Below, piece after piece: positions 44,009 to 53,418 of a DNA stretch of 64,000 nucleotides. Source of the DNA: Vulcanimicrobiota bacterium (GTDB lineage: Bacteria > Vulcanimicrobiota > Vulcanimicrobiia > Vulcanimicrobiales > Vulcanimicrobiaceae); assembly GCA_003151115.1 (NCBI GenBank), contig PLWS01000003.1, positions 1,350 through 65,349 on the forward strand, read 5' to 3'. The notes beneath the pieces were generated by a model. It saw nothing but the letters and a program-made list of their open reading frames with translations, did no database searches and was not told where the DNA came from. A program made the translations under genes and the position numbers. Each line of letters begins with the position of its first letter. Within the stretch, counting starts at the first letter, position 1.

Positions 44009-44611
44009 TTGCGTTATCTTTTAGCATCTGCGGCTTTGGCGCTTATACTCGCCGGCAGCAGTGCATTTGCCCAGGCCAGCCCGACAGCCGGCGTTTCATC
44101 GGCATCCCGCGCGGCGGCCCTTGCGGAAAATAGTCCCGACGTCTATCAATGGACCGGCATCGCCCCGCGCCCGGCAGCCCACGCCGTCAAACACCGCGAT
44201 ATCGCGAAGTTTGCGAGCCGGCTGTTTGCGCGCAGCGCACGAATCGCCAATACGCTGACGCGGAGCGCGCTGCGCTTCCTCGGCACCCCTTATGTTTTCG
44301 GTGGAACCAGCGGCTACGGATTTGACTGCTCGGGCTACGTGCAGCACGTCTACGCGATGCTCGGCGTTCATCTTCCCAGGACGGCCGACGCGCAGTACTA
44401 TGCCGGCAGCCGCACCGTCGGCGGCATCAAAACCGGCGACCTGGTATTCTTCCAGACCTACGAGCCCGGCCCGTCGCACGTCGGCATCTACTTGGGCAAC
44501 GGCCACTTCGCCCACGCCAGTTCTAGCCACGGCGTCATGGTCAGCAGCCTCTCCGACTCATACTGGTCGGCGCGCTATATCGGCGCAAAACGGGTGATGT
44601 CGCTGCACTAA
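44009..44611 (+). CDS. NlpC/P60 family peptidoglycan endopeptidase, exported
   Basis: 200 aa: signal peptide (MRYLLASAALALILAGSSAFA), about 70 residues of linker, then the NlpC/P60 domain: YVFGGTSGYGFDCSGYVQHV (catalytic Cys), TGDLVFFQTYEPGPSHVGIY (catalytic His). Cleaves peptide cross-links in the wall. TTG start with AGAGGAG upstream. Regulated by the c-di-AMP riboswitch in its leader; followed by a terminator. Confidence 0.94.
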   Translation: MRYLLASAALALILAGSSAFAQASPTAGVSSASRAAALAENSPDVYQWTGIAPRPAAHAVKHRDIAKFASRLFARSARIANTLTRSALRFLGTPYVFGGTSGYGFDCSGYVQHVYAMLGVHLPRTADAQYYAGSRTVGGIKTGDLVFFQTYEPGPSHVGIYLGNGHFAHASSSHGVMVSSLSDSYWSARYIGAKRVMSLH

Positions 44612-44634
44612 GGGCAACAAAACGCTCTCCCCAG

Positions 44635-44661
44635 AAAAGGCGCCCATTTGGGCGCCTTTTT
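44635..44661 (+). terminator. Rho-independent terminator after the NlpC/P60 gene
   Basis: Perfect 11-bp stem AAAAGGCGCCC / GGGCGCCTTTT with loop ATTT and T-run; able to act both ways. Confidence 0.93.
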
Positions 44662-44669
44662 GATATAAT
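44661..44669 (+). promoter_or_regulatory. extended -10 promoter of tRNA-Gln
   Basis: TGATATAAT: consensus TATAAT with the TG extension, 14 nt before the tRNA. No good -35 because the position falls in the terminator stem. Confidence 0.65.
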
Positions 44670-44683
44670 CCAGGTCGCGCCGC

Positions 44684-44755
44684 TGGGGCGTCGCCAAGTG
44701 GTAAGGCAGCGGGCTTTGAATCCGCCATTCGTTGGTTCGAATCCAGCCGCCCCAG
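44684..44755 (+). tRNA. tRNA-Gln (anticodon TTG)
   Basis: 72 nt cloverleaf: acceptor TGGGGCG / CGCCCCA with discriminator G, D arm GCCAAGTGGTAAGGC, anticodon arm GCGGG-CTTTGAA-TCCGC (anticodon TTG at 44716-44718), and T arm with GGTTCGAATCC. CCA is not encoded. Confidence 0.97.
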
Positions 44756-44835
44756 TAATGCATTGTCAATGCCTGTCATCCTGAGTAGCGTCCGCCCTTG
44801 GCGGGCGGGCGCGTGTCGAAGGGCAGCCGCCCCAG
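44744..44835 (+). repeat. 12-bp direct repeat of the tRNA 3' end flanking a palindromic element
   Basis: CAGCCGCCCCAG occurs at 44744-44755 (tRNA 3' end) and again at 44824-44835. Between them lies TGTCATCCTGAGTAGCGTCC...GGCGGGCGGGC...GTGTCGAAGGGC, which resembles short TGTCATCCTGAG...CGAAGG dispersed repeats common in environmental bacteria, with an internal hairpin (CCGCCC-TTG-GGCGGG). Confidence 0.6.
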
Positions 44836-44864
44836 AGTTCTTTTAAGGAGTCCCGCGGACTGTT

Positions 44865-45812
44865 GTGAGTACGAATAGCCTCCACATTACGAACGGAGAC
44901 TCTGTTCTTTACACCTGGAAGAAGGCGGGGCTCCTCGGCACGCATTTAGCGTGGCGCGACGTGTTGTTCGAAGGTCCGGTGCCTGCGGGGCTATCACTCG
45001 AGGAACTCAGCCGCGTGCGGGCGCAGTTTCTGTGCGATCGCGGGTACGGAAATCCAATCAAGATCCATCACGATTTCGAAAAGCGCGATGCGACGCTGCG
45101 GCGTGCGAGCGAGTTCGACGAAGTCGTGTTGTGGTTCGAGCACGATCTCTACGACCAGCTGCATTTGCTGCAGATACTCACGACGCTACGCGACATGGGA
45201 ATGGGTTCCGGCAGCGTTCAACTCGTGCAATCGGATCAGTACCTCGGAACGCTTGTCGCCGAGGAGCTGATGTCGCTCTTTAGTAAGCGCCGCTTCGTGA
45301 CCTCGGCCACGTCCGATGCCGCTGCACGGGCGTGGAACGCTTTTACGAGCGGCGATCCCGCTGCGCTGCAGACGGCATCGTTCGATCGATTCGCCGGGTT
45401 ACCGTACCTGCACGACGCGTTCAAGCGCTTGTGCGAAGAATATCCCGCCCTTTCGAGCGGCTTGTCGCGCTCGCAAAAGCATGTGCTGGAGGCGGCTGCG
45501 CAGGGCACGGCTTCGGCTGAAGAGCTTTTCAAGCGTTCGCAAAACAGAGAAGAAGCGGCATTCATGGGCGACATGTCTTGCTATCGCGTCGTTGCCGACT
45601 TGAGCGCGCAGCCTGCGCCACTTTTGGCGCAGCTGGAAAACGGCTACGACGTTACGGTACTCGGGAGGCGCGTTCTGGGGGGCGATGCGGATTGGCTCGA
45701 TCAAAAGCCGCTGGATAGATGGATCGGCGGGGTCAGGCTCACTTCGGAGCATCACTGGCGCTGGAATGAAACTGCGAACGCCTTCGAGAAGGCCGAAAAA
45801 CATGGCGCATGA
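44865..45812 (+). CDS. DUF1835 domain protein
   Basis: 315 aa. N-terminal LHITNGDSVLYTWKKAG and WRDVLFEGPVPAG with VVLWFEHDLYDQLHLLQIL are the DUF1835 pattern, a nucleotide-fold domain of unknown role; the C-terminal part (LYDQ... to RLTSEHHWRWN) fits a DUF3658-like region. GTG/ATG-type start near 44865 with AAGGAG upstream. Overlaps the STAS gene by 11 bp. Confidence 0.82.
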   Translation: MSTNSLHITNGDSVLYTWKKAGLLGTHLAWRDVLFEGPVPAGLSLEELSRVRAQFLCDRGYGNPIKIHHDFEKRDATLRRASEFDEVVLWFEHDLYDQLHLLQILTTLRDMGMGSGSVQLVQSDQYLGTLVAEELMSLFSKRRFVTSATSDAAARAWNAFTSGDPAALQTASFDRFAGLPYLHDAFKRLCEEYPALSSGLSRSQKHVLEAAAQGTASAEELFKRSQNREEAAFMGDMSCYRVVADLSAQPAPLLAQLENGYDVTVLGRRVLGGDADWLDQKPLDRWIGGVRLTSEHHWRWNETANAFEKAEKHGA

Positions 45813-46176
45813 AGCCCTTTCCGTCGATATTAAACCGGAGCACGACGGTGACGCGATAGTCTATAAGCTCAAAGGAAGTTTGGATTTCGAAACTGCGCCG
45901 TCGCTTCGCGCCGCACTGATGGAAGCTGCCGATGAGGGCAAGCACGATATCGTCGTCGACCTCACACACCTTGAGTTTCTGGATTCCAGCGGACTCGGCG
46001 CCGTGATCGGCGCGCATAAGCGTGCGCTGGAACACGACGGCAGGGTGCGGCTGATCATATCGCCCGGGCCGATCGAAAGATTGCTGACGATTACCGGCTT
46101 AATGAATGTGCTGGCGGTCTATCCCTCGACCGACGCGGCGCTCGAAGATCGCGACCGGCTCGTTCCGTCACTGTAG
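45802..46176 (+). CDS. STAS-domain anti-sigma factor antagonist
   Basis: 124 aa. KLKGSLDFETAPSLRAAL and VVDLTHLEFLDSSGLGAVIG with the phosphorylatable Ser (DSSG) as in SpoIIAA/RsbV. Would bind an anti-sigma kinase when unphosphorylated. No partner kinase or sigma gene is in the window. Overlaps glcF by 58 bp tail to tail. Confidence 0.9.
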   Translation: MAHEALSVDIKPEHDGDAIVYKLKGSLDFETAPSLRAALMEAADEGKHDIVVDLTHLEFLDSSGLGAVIGAHKRALEHDGRVRLIISPGPIERLLTITGLMNVLAVYPSTDAALEDRDRLVPSL

Positions 46177-47432
46177 TTGCGGTAAGCCTCGTCCAAGAGT
46201 TCGACGACATGTCTAACGCGGGCACTGTAGCCGGCGTTTTTTAAGCCTGCCGTAACCTGCATGTCGCAGCCGGGATTCGCCGTTGCGACGACCTGCGCGT
46301 CCGTTTCGATAATGTTCGCCACTTTGCGCTCGCGCAGGCGTTTGGACATCGCCGGTTCGGTCAGATTGTAGATGCCGGCGCTTCCGCAACAGACCGAACT
46401 TTCGTTCATTTCGAGCAACTGCAAGCCGGGGATCTGCGCGAGCAGCCGCCGCGGAGCCCCGGAAATCCGCTGCGCGTGCACCAGGTGGCATGGTTCTTGA
46501 TAGGTGACGGTTTCATCAAGCTTGCCGATACACGGATTGAGTTGCAGCTGATCCAAGAATTCCAGCACGTCACGCACACGCGCGGAGAATGCCTCGGCGC
46601 GATCGGCCCAACGCGGATCGCCGGAAAGCAGCTCGGCGTACTCTTTCAGTGCCGAACCGCAGCCGGCTGCGTTGACGATATAGAAGTCTGCGCCCGACTT
46701 TTCGAACGCCTCGATATTGCGCTGGGCGAGTGTCTCGGCAAATTCCGGCTCGCCGGCGTGCACGGCGATCGCGCCGCAGCAGCCTTGCTCCGCAGGAACG
46801 ACGACCGTGCAGCGGTTCGCTGTTAAGACGCGCACCGTCGCGTCGTGGACATGCGCGAACGCGACCTGCATGACGCACCCCGCATGCAGCATGACTTTCA
46901 AACGCGCGCCCGCGGCTTCGAAAACTTGATCGTCCGGGATAAAATAGCGTTTGGAAATCGGCGGCGCAAATGCCTCGGTTTCGCTGAGACGAAAGAGCCG
47001 CAGCAGGCCGGTCGCGCGAACCAACCTCTGCAATCCCGAACGCTGGTAGAATCGCAGCAGCGTCGCGCAAAAGCGCATAAGTTCCAGATTTCCGAAGAGC
47101 GCTTTGAGCGTGAACCAGCGGCCAAAGCGGGAGAAGAAGCCGCGTTTCGGTGCGGCCGCGCGTTCGATGCGTGCGCGCGCCGATTCCACCAAAGTCCCAT
47201 ATTGAACGCCGCTCGGACAAACCGCCGCGCAGGCCCGGCAATCCAAACATTCCGACATCTGATGGACGAAGCCGGGCGAAAGAACGTCCAGCCGGCCTTC
47301 GGCGACGTCCCTGATCAAACTGATGCGTCCGCGCGGGCCTGACGTTTCCGTAAGCGTTTCAATATACGTCGGGCAGGTCGGCAAGCAAAGGCCGCACCGA
47401 ACACACTGGTTGTAGAGCGCGGCCTCGATCAT
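46119..47432 (-). CDS. glcF: glycolate oxidase iron-sulfur subunit-like protein
   Basis: 437 aa. Two ferredoxin motifs (CVRCGLCLPTCPTY, CLDCRACAAVCPSG) and two CCG domains (GCCGAIAVHAGEPEFAE; VCCGSAGIYNLTEPAMSKRL). Passes electrons from a flavoprotein such as GlcD. No glcD or glcE gene is in the window, so the partner is elsewhere; a lactate-oxidase type is an alternative. 17 bp after citrate synthase on the same strand. Confidence 0.88.
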   Translation of the reverse strand: MIEAALYNQCVRCGLCLPTCPTYIETLTETSGPRGRISLIRDVAEGRLDVLSPGFVHQMSECLDCRACAAVCPSGVQYGTLVESARARIERAAAPKRGFFSRFGRWFTLKALFGNLELMRFCATLLRFYQRSGLQRLVRATGLLRLFRLSETEAFAPPISKRYFIPDDQVFEAAGARLKVMLHAGCVMQVAFAHVHDATVRVLTANRCTVVVPAEQGCCGAIAVHAGEPEFAETLAQRNIEAFEKSGADFYIVNAAGCGSALKEYAELLSGDPRWADRAEAFSARVRDVLEFLDQLQLNPCIGKLDETVTYQEPCHLVHAQRISGAPRRLLAQIPGLQLLEMNESSVCCGSAGIYNLTEPAMSKRLRERKVANIIETDAQVVATANPGCDMQVTAGLKNAGYSARVRHVVELLDEAYRNYSDGTSRSRSSSAASVEG

Positions 47433-47449
47433 TCACCGCCCTTCGGCGG

Positions 47450-48610
47450 TTAGACGGTGATGTCTTGGCTGCGCTCCGCGATCGGCACGTACGCGACTCC
47501 GCGTCCGCCCACGTAATTCGCTCGCGGACGGATCAGCTTGTTATCTGCGTACTGCTCCATGCAGTGTGCCGCCCAGCCTGAAACGCGGCTGATCGCAAAG
47601 ACCGGCGTGAAGTACTGCGTGGGGATGCCCAGCGTGTAGTAGACCGAAGCCGAGTACAGGTCGACGTTGGGATAGAGTTGTTTGATCTTCCAGACCGCCT
47701 GTTCCATGCGTTCGGTCATCTCGACCCATTTGGTGCTGCCGGCTTTCGAACCAACCTCCAACGCGATTTTCTTGAGCTCGGTCGCACGTGGATCGTACGC
47801 TTTGTAGACGGCGTGTCCGAAGCCCATGATCTTTTCGTGTGCGCCGATCTTCTTTTCGACCCATGCCTCGACTGCGCCGATCTCGCCGATCTCGAGCAGA
47901 TTATGGATCACGCCTTCGTTGGCGCCGCCGTGTAGCGGGCCTTTGAGCGTACCGATGGCCGACGTAATCGCCGCATACATGTCGGAGAGCGTCGCGGCGG
48001 TGACGATCGCGGAGAACGTGGATGCGTTCATGCCGTGGTCGGCGTGCAAAATCAGCGAGACGTCGAGAACGCGCGCCGCCTGCGCGTCGGGCTGCTTCCC
48101 GTTGAACATGTAGAGAAAATTCGCGGCGGTGTCGAGGTTCGGATCGGGATCGATCGGGTCAAGGTTTTCGGAGATGCGGTGATAGGCCGCCAGTATCGTC
48201 GGAAAGATTGCGGTCAAGCGGACGGCTTTTTCGATCTGCGATTCGTAGGACGTGGCGTTCACGTCGGGATCGAAGAGACCGAGCGCCGACACGGCCGTGC
48301 GCAGCGCGTCCATTGGGCTGCCATTCTTGGGCAGATCGCGAAGCAGCGCGAGCAGCTGCGGCGGAAGGGCGCGATGTTTGTTCAATCGGGCCCGAAACTC
48401 GTCCAAGTGCGCTTGCGTCGGTAGGGAACCGAACCACAGCAGATACGTGATCTCTTCAAACGTTGAGTGCCGGGCGAGGTCGTGGATATCGATGCCCCGA
48501 TAGATGAGCTTGCCTTCCTCGCCGTTGATCGACGAGAGGCGGGTGTCGCCCACGACGGCGCCCCGCAGGCCGGACTGTCCGGCCGCCGGCGGTGTGATGG
48601 TGGTATTCAT
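47450..48610 (-). CDS. gltA: citrate synthase
   Basis: 386 aa, short dimeric Bacillus type. [34 protein letters not shown] (active His), [15 protein letters not shown] (active His), [16 protein letters not shown] and the C-terminal Arg RPRANYVG. Condenses oxaloacetate and acetyl-CoA. Divergent from mdh, which supplies oxaloacetate. Confidence 0.96.
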   Translation of the reverse strand: MNTTITPPAAGQSGLRGAVVGDTRLSSINGEEGKLIYRGIDIHDLARHSTFEEITYLLWFGSLPTQAHLDEFRARLNKHRALPPQLLALLRDLPKNGSPMDALRTAVSALGLFDPDVNATSYESQIEKAVRLTAIFPTILAAYHRISENLDPIDPDPNLDTAANFLYMFNGKQPDAQAARVLDVSLILHADHGMNASTFSAIVTAATLSDMYAAITSAIGTLKGPLHGGANEGVIHNLLEIGEIGAVEAWVEKKIGAHEKIMGFGHAVYKAYDPRATELKKIALEVGSKAGSTKWVEMTERMEQAVWKIKQLYPNVDLYSASVYYTLGIPTQYFTPVFAISRVSGWAAHCMEQYADNKLIRPRANYVGGRGVAYVPIAERSQDITV

Positions 48611-48682
48611 ACCATGCTAGCTTTCCCCAGATGCGGCGTTCCCGCGATGACTTTTGGCAGATTTTACGGAAAAGACCGTTCC

Positions 48683-49606
48683 GTGCGAAATAAAGTGACA
48701 ATCGTCGGCGCCGGCAACGTAGGCGCCACCGCCGCCCATTGGGTCGCGGCCGAGGAATTGGCCGACATCGTCTTAGTCGACATCGTCGAGGGCATTCCCC
48801 AGGGCAAGGCGCTGGATCTGCTTGAGTCCATGCCCGTGGAGAAGAGCGACGTCAGCATCGTCGGCAGCAACAGCTACGAGCCGACTGCAGGTTCCGACAT
48901 CGTCGTCATCACTGCGGGGTTCCCCAGAAAACCCGGCATGAGCCGCGACGACCTCGTTCGGGCCAACGCCGACATCGTCGGGAAGGCCACCGAACAGGCC
49001 GTCAAATACTCGCCCGACTGCATCTTGATTATCGTCACCAACCCGCTCGACGCCATGTGCGAGGTCGCTAGGCGCGTCAGCAAGTTCCCGCGCGAGCTGG
49101 TCTTAGGAATGGCGGGCGTGCTCGATTCGGCCCGCTTTTCGACGTTCGTGGCGATGGAGCTCGGCGTCAGCGTCGAGAACGTCCATACGTTTGTATTGGG
49201 TGGACACGGAGATCAAATGGTTCCGCTACCGCGCTACAGTACGGTGGCCGGCGTTCCAATTACCGAACTGCTCGACAAAGCCGTGATCGACCGGCTGGTG
49301 GAACGCACGGCCAAAGGCGGCGGCGAGATCGTGAATCTTCTCAAGGCCGGAAGCGCATACTATGCGCCTGGCCGCTCCATCATGGAGATGATCGAAGCGA
49401 TCCTCAAAGACAAACACAAGATTCTTCCATGTGCGGCATACCTGCAAGGGGAATATGGCATCAAGGATCTCTTCATCGGCGTCCCCTGCCAACTCGGCGC
49501 GAAAGGCCTAGAAAAAATCATCGAGATCAAATTGACGGCCGAAGAAAAAGCCGCCTTGCACAAGAGTGCCGAAGCGGTCGAGTCGCTCGTGAAAGCGCTG
49601 CCGTAG
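48683..49606 (+). CDS. mdh: malate dehydrogenase
   Basis: 307 aa from GTG 48683; an in-frame ATG at 48647 would add 12 residues. [18 protein letters not shown] (NAD), [16 protein letters not shown] (Arg residues choosing malate), VTNPLDAM and [16 protein letters not shown] (catalytic His). LDH-like MDH type. Its divergent partner encodes citrate synthase, the next TCA enzyme. Confidence 0.95.
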   Translation: MRNKVTIVGAGNVGATAAHWVAAEELADIVLVDIVEGIPQGKALDLLESMPVEKSDVSIVGSNSYEPTAGSDIVVITAGFPRKPGMSRDDLVRANADIVGKATEQAVKYSPDCILIIVTNPLDAMCEVARRVSKFPRELVLGMAGVLDSARFSTFVAMELGVSVENVHTFVLGGHGDQMVPLPRYSTVAGVPITELLDKAVIDRLVERTAKGGGEIVNLLKAGSAYYAPGRSIMEMIEAILKDKHKILPCAAYLQGEYGIKDLFIGVPCQLGAKGLEKIIEIKLTAEEKAALHKSAEAVESLVKALP

Positions 49607-49610
49607 CGCT

Positions 49611-50063
49611 TTGGACTATTCAAACGGCGAGCTCGAAAGCGTCCATATCAGCGTCACGTCGCCGGCCGGTGCTTTCACTGTAGGCAATGCGTCGTTTTTC
49701 CGCTACATCGTTAAGCTCACCGGGTCGGGAGTGCGCCTGCAATTGCACGAACGCGAGGCGCTGGAAATGCTGGCAGCGATTCCGCATGCCTTTTACGATG
49801 AAGAGGACGACGCCCAATCGGGGCTCGGCTGGCGCGTCGTTCCACCGGCGTCGCTCGACGATTGGCCCGTTTTGGAATCGACGCCGCAACGCTTTCGCGC
49901 CGCATTGCAAACCGCGCGCCGGTTGTTGTGGGAACAGGCTGAGCCCGTCGGCGTAAGCGCGAGCGAAATCGTCGCGATCGAAGACGAGCTCGACGAACTC
50001 TTTTCGGTTCTGCGCAGTGCAGAAGAAGCAGGCTTCCCCGTAAACGTCAGCTACGTCACGTAG
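49611..50063 (+). CDS. hypothetical protein
   Basis: 150 aa, soluble. HISVTSPAGAFTVGNASFFR then an alpha-helical acid-rich end (ASEIVAIEDELDELFSVLRS). TTG start 4 bp after mdh. Followed at once by the glycosylase gene. No family recognised. Confidence 0.7.
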   Translation: MDYSNGELESVHISVTSPAGAFTVGNASFFRYIVKLTGSGVRLQLHEREALEMLAAIPHAFYDEEDDAQSGLGWRVVPPASLDDWPVLESTPQRFRAALQTARRLLWEQAEPVGVSASEIVAIEDELDELFSVLRSAEEAGFPVNVSYVT

Positions 50064-50070
50064 CCCGGTT

Positions 50071-50937
50071 CTGCGCCTGCCGCTGCGCGGTGCGGGCGGC
50101 GAGCCGATCGATTTCACGCGAACGCTGCGGTCGCACGGCTGCGCAGAGTTGCCGCCCGCTATTATCCCTGAAGACAACTCATATTACGGTGTGGCGTTGC
50201 GTTTGGACGGACGCGTCCGGCACGTCACGATCACCGTGGAATCGAGTGAGCTCCGGGTTCGCGTTACCGGTCCGCGGCCGGCCGCGCGGGCGCGCACGCA
50301 ACTTGCTGCAGCGGTGCGGCGCATGTTCCGGCTGGACGAAGACTTCGCGCCGTTTTACGCGATGATCGAAAATGATGCCGTGTTGTCGTGGGCCGCAAGC
50401 GGCGCGGGGCGGATGCTCGCGGCGCCGGCCGTTTTCGAAGACGTCGTCAAGACGATCTGTACGACAAATTGCGCCTGGTCGGGCACCGTGCGCATGGTGT
50501 CGGCGCTGGTAAACGATCTCGGCGGCGGAGCCTTTCCAGAACCGCAGACGATGGCGAAGGCGCCCGAAAAGTTCTATCGCGACACCGCGCGTGCCGGATA
50601 CCGCGGCGCATATCTCAAGGCGTTGGCGAAAGACGTGGCTTCCGGCAAACTCGACCTCGAAGCGCTTCGTCCGGAACACGGACTTCCGGATGCGGACGTC
50701 GAGGAGCGCCTTTTGGCATTGCCCGGTGTCGGTCCGTACGCATGCGCGCACGCCATGATGCTACTTGGCCGGTACCACCGTTTGGTATTCGATTCGTGGA
50801 CGCGTCCCGCGTATTTGCGCATCACCGGGAGGCGGCGGGCCTCCGATCGCACCATCGAAAGAGCGTTCCGCCCCTACGGTGCTTTCGCTGGCCTCGCATT
50901 CTGGTTGACGCTAACGCGAGGGTGGCTTCCCGGCTGA
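50071..50937 (+). CDS. HhH-GPD DNA glycosylase (AlkA/OGG-like)
   Basis: About 288 aa. TATA-like N-terminal domain, FEDVVKTICTTNCAWSGTVR, hairpin GVGPYACAHAMMLLGRYHRL and catalytic-region Asp FDSWTRPAYL (HhH-GPD). Removes damaged bases. The family start (LRLPLRGAGGEPIDFTRTLR) lies before the first standard codon (TTG 50149); CTG 50071, 7 bp after the preceding stop, is the best guess. Confidence 0.83.
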   Translation: MRLPLRGAGGEPIDFTRTLRSHGCAELPPAIIPEDNSYYGVALRLDGRVRHVTITVESSELRVRVTGPRPAARARTQLAAAVRRMFRLDEDFAPFYAMIENDAVLSWAASGAGRMLAAPAVFEDVVKTICTTNCAWSGTVRMVSALVNDLGGGAFPEPQTMAKAPEKFYRDTARAGYRGAYLKALAKDVASGKLDLEALRPEHGLPDADVEERLLALPGVGPYACAHAMMLLGRYHRLVFDSWTRPAYLRITGRRRASDRTIERAFRPYGAFAGLAFWLTLTRGWLPG

Positions 50938-50994
50938 AAGGGTGACGGCGGAACGGCGCGCAAGGGTCCACCTGGTAACGCGCCAGGAGAGAGT

Positions 50995-51552
50995 ATGCGA
51001 GTATTCATCACCGCGATTATTGCTTTTGCCGTCGGTTCCGGCCCGGCGAGTGCTGCGGCCGTAAACCTCATAAAGAACGGCGGCTTCGACATGGGGCCGC
51101 AGCCGTCGTATTTCGCGACGTATGCTAAGGGCTCGACCGCGATTCCCGGCTGGATAGTTACGATGGGAACCGTCGATCTGATTGGACCCAACTGGCACGA
51201 CGCCGACCGCGGAAAAAGCAGCGTGGATCTCGACGGCACGCCCGGTCCGGGGGCAATCGCGCAATCGTTCGCAACAAAAAAGGGCGCGAAATACACCGTA
51301 TCGTTCGCCCTGGCCGCCAATCCCGAATGCGGGCCCGCAGTGAAACATCTGATGGTGACCTTGGGATCGGCAAGGCGGCTCTATGCTTTCGATTCCTCAC
51401 ATACGAGCGGCGCGCACATGGGCTGGCAAACCAAGTCGTTTTCATTCACGGCGAACGGATCCAGAAGCGCTCTGACGTTCGCTTCGCTTGACCCAAAGGG
51501 CTCGCTCTGCGGCCCCGCCATCGACGCGGTCCGCGTCTGGAAAACCAATTAG
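50995..51552 (+). CDS. exported DUF642/choice-of-anchor C-like protein
   Basis: 185 aa: signal peptide ending ASAAA, NLIKNGGFDMGPQPSYF, IPGWIVTMGTVDLIGPNWH and GKSSVDLDGTPGPGAIAQSF, typical of galactose-binding-like DUF642 domains. Possible carbohydrate binding outside the cell. ATG with AGGAGAG upstream. Confidence 0.83.
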   Translation: MRVFITAIIAFAVGSGPASAAAVNLIKNGGFDMGPQPSYFATYAKGSTAIPGWIVTMGTVDLIGPNWHDADRGKSSVDLDGTPGPGAIAQSFATKKGAKYTVSFALAANPECGPAVKHLMVTLGSARRLYAFDSSHTSGAHMGWQTKSFSFTANGSRSALTFASLDPKGSLCGPAIDAVRVWKTN

Positions 51553-51561
51553 GAGAAGAAG

Positions 51562-52434
51562 ATGTATTTGCGCACCGCAACACTGGTGGGGATAGCGCTG
51601 CTGGGGCTCGCCGCCTGCTCAGGCGGGAATGGACAGTCGCAAGCCACTGCCTCGCCGCAGGCCTCGCCCACCACAGCGGCCGCTGCGGCATCGCCGGCTG
51701 CGACTACGGCCGCAACAGCGCCGGCCGCTGCCGCAGTCGCAACGCCGACGCCTACGCCGAACCCGACGGCTTCGGTTCATTACACCGACATCGCCGGCAT
51801 TTACGCGGAGAGCGCAATCAAACAAGAAGCACAGCTCGGTGTTTTCGGAAACGCGACGTCTGGCAAGTTTAATCCTTACGGCACACTGCCGCGCGCGGAC
51901 TACGTGCGTTGGCTCGTAATCGCAAACAATACTTATTTCAGGACGCAACCCGACAAGCAAATCCGATTAGCGGAAGCAAACAGCGATCAGAGCTTCGTCG
52001 ACGTGCCGAAATCCAATCCCGACTTCAAGTACATCCAGGGGATGGTTAACTCGGGCTTTGTGATCGGAATCGACAAGAAGCATTTCGCGCCGAGCCGCCC
52101 CCTGACACGCGAGGAGATGGTCGCGATCCTTATGTCACGCGACGCAAACAGCTCGCCTCTGCCCAACGCCGGCCCACCGTCAACGTGGAATTACTCATCC
52201 GGCGGCGGAACGCTTTCGGTCGACTTCACCGACCGCGACAAAGTTTCCAAGCCGTACTGGGGCGCTTTCCAACTCAACAACGGCTGGGGTAACAGCCTCG
52301 CGCTTCAAGAGATCAAGCGAATCTACGGAAACACGAAAATCTTCTATCCGCAGAAGACAGTAACGCGAGGAGACGCTGCCGTCGCGCTCCAGGTGATCGA
52401 TCAGAAGAACGCGGGCTCGCTGCTCGGGATGTAG
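51562..52434 (+). CDS. SLH-domain lipoprotein
   Basis: 290 aa. Lipobox LGLAAC with Cys19, a Thr/Ala/Pro linker (about 25-72), then an SLH-like repeat: HYTDIAGIYAESAIKQEAQLG, FNPYGTLPRADYVRWLVI and APSRPLTREEMVAIL (with FVDVP). SLH domains bind secondary wall polymers; in diderms they tie outer membrane to peptidoglycan. AGGAGAAG before ATG. Confidence 0.85.
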   Translation: MYLRTATLVGIALLGLAACSGGNGQSQATASPQASPTTAAAAASPAATTAATAPAAAAVATPTPTPNPTASVHYTDIAGIYAESAIKQEAQLGVFGNATSGKFNPYGTLPRADYVRWLVIANNTYFRTQPDKQIRLAEANSDQSFVDVPKSNPDFKYIQGMVNSGFVIGIDKKHFAPSRPLTREEMVAILMSRDANSSPLPNAGPPSTWNYSSGGGTLSVDFTDRDKVSKPYWGAFQLNNGWGNSLALQEIKRIYGNTKIFYPQKTVTRGDAAVALQVIDQKNAGSLLGM

Positions 52435-52440
52435 TTTACT

Positions 52441-53418
52441 CTAACGATCTTTCATTCGGTCGCGCGGATGGGCTTCGTCATACGCCCGGCGTTTGTGCGC
52501 CATCGACATTTGCAGGTATACGCCCGTCGTTGCAAGGCTCGCGTGTCCAAGCAATTCGCGTATCGTTTCCAGGTCCACGCCATTTTCGGCAAGATGAGTG
52601 GCGAAAGAGTGACGCAGCGTGTGAGGCGTTGCGCGGTCTTCGATTTTGCTGATGTTGTAGAGGTCTCGAAATATTCTCCACACGTGTTTCGGCGTGAGCC
52701 TTTTGCCTCCACGACCCAGAAAAAGCGCGTCGTCGGCGCTCCTTTGCCGAACTCTTAAATACGCCTGAATGGCGCTCTCCGTTGCCTCATTAAAGAGAAC
52801 TTTGCGCTGTTTTTTCCCCTTTCCGTGAATGAGGATGACCCGGTTGCGTAGATCCACATCGCTCATATTGATAGTGGTGACCTCGGCGCGGCGAATGCCT
52901 GAAGCGTAAAGTAGCTCCATGATCGCGAGATCGCGAAGTCTTTGGGGCTCCGTTTTGCCGGCTATTGACGCGCGCAACAGTTTCCCTATATCCGGAGCAT
53001 CGAGGTGGTGAGGTATTTTTGACTCAATGCTCGGGCCCGGGACCGCAGTCGCGGGGTTATCTGAGCGTATTGCGGCGTAAACCAGATACTTATAGAACGC
53101 CTTAAGCGAAGAGAGTTTCCTACGAATCGACACGGGGCTATAGTCGCGCCTGGATGCAAGCTGTGTTATGTAGCGGCGTATGTCCGAAGTAGTTGCTTTG
53201 CGCAGGTCCGGATAGAGGCGTCCTATTGGGCTCTCCGATTTCGGCAACCCGGCAAGATATGCGCCGAATTCCTGAAGATCGCGTGCATATGCCTCAACCG
53301 TAAGCAGGCTGCGATTTCTTTCGAGAAGCAAATAGGACATCGTATCCAAAATGAGTGGGTCGGCAGGCCGTTTGGGCTCTTTTTTCTTTTTGGTGACTTT
53401 CCGTGGGCGTGCGGCCAT
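52441..53418 (-). CDS. XerC/XerD-like tyrosine recombinase
   Basis: 325 aa. SAM-like N-domain (YLLLERNRSLLTVEAYARDL) and catalytic domain with all residues: Arg in YASGIRRAEVT, Lys in IHGKGKKQRKV, HTLRHSFATHLAENG (His-x-x-Arg), LGHASLATTGVYLQ (His) and Tyr in VYLQMS. Has a Lys-rich 20-residue N-terminal extension. Starts directly at the stop of the GIY-YIG-like gene (TAAATG). Could be the chromosome-dimer resolvase or a mobile-element integrase. Confidence 0.9.
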   Translation of the reverse strand: MAARPRKVTKKKKEPKRPADPLILDTMSYLLLERNRSLLTVEAYARDLQEFGAYLAGLPKSESPIGRLYPDLRKATTSDIRRYITQLASRRDYSPVSIRRKLSSLKAFYKYLVYAAIRSDNPATAVPGPSIESKIPHHLDAPDIGKLLRASIAGKTEPQRLRDLAIMELLYASGIRRAEVTTINMSDVDLRNRVILIHGKGKKQRKVLFNEATESAIQAYLRVRQRSADDALFLGRGGKRLTPKHVWRIFRDLYNISKIEDRATPHTLRHSFATHLAENGVDLETIRELLGHASLATTGVYLQMSMAHKRRAYDEAHPRDRMKDR

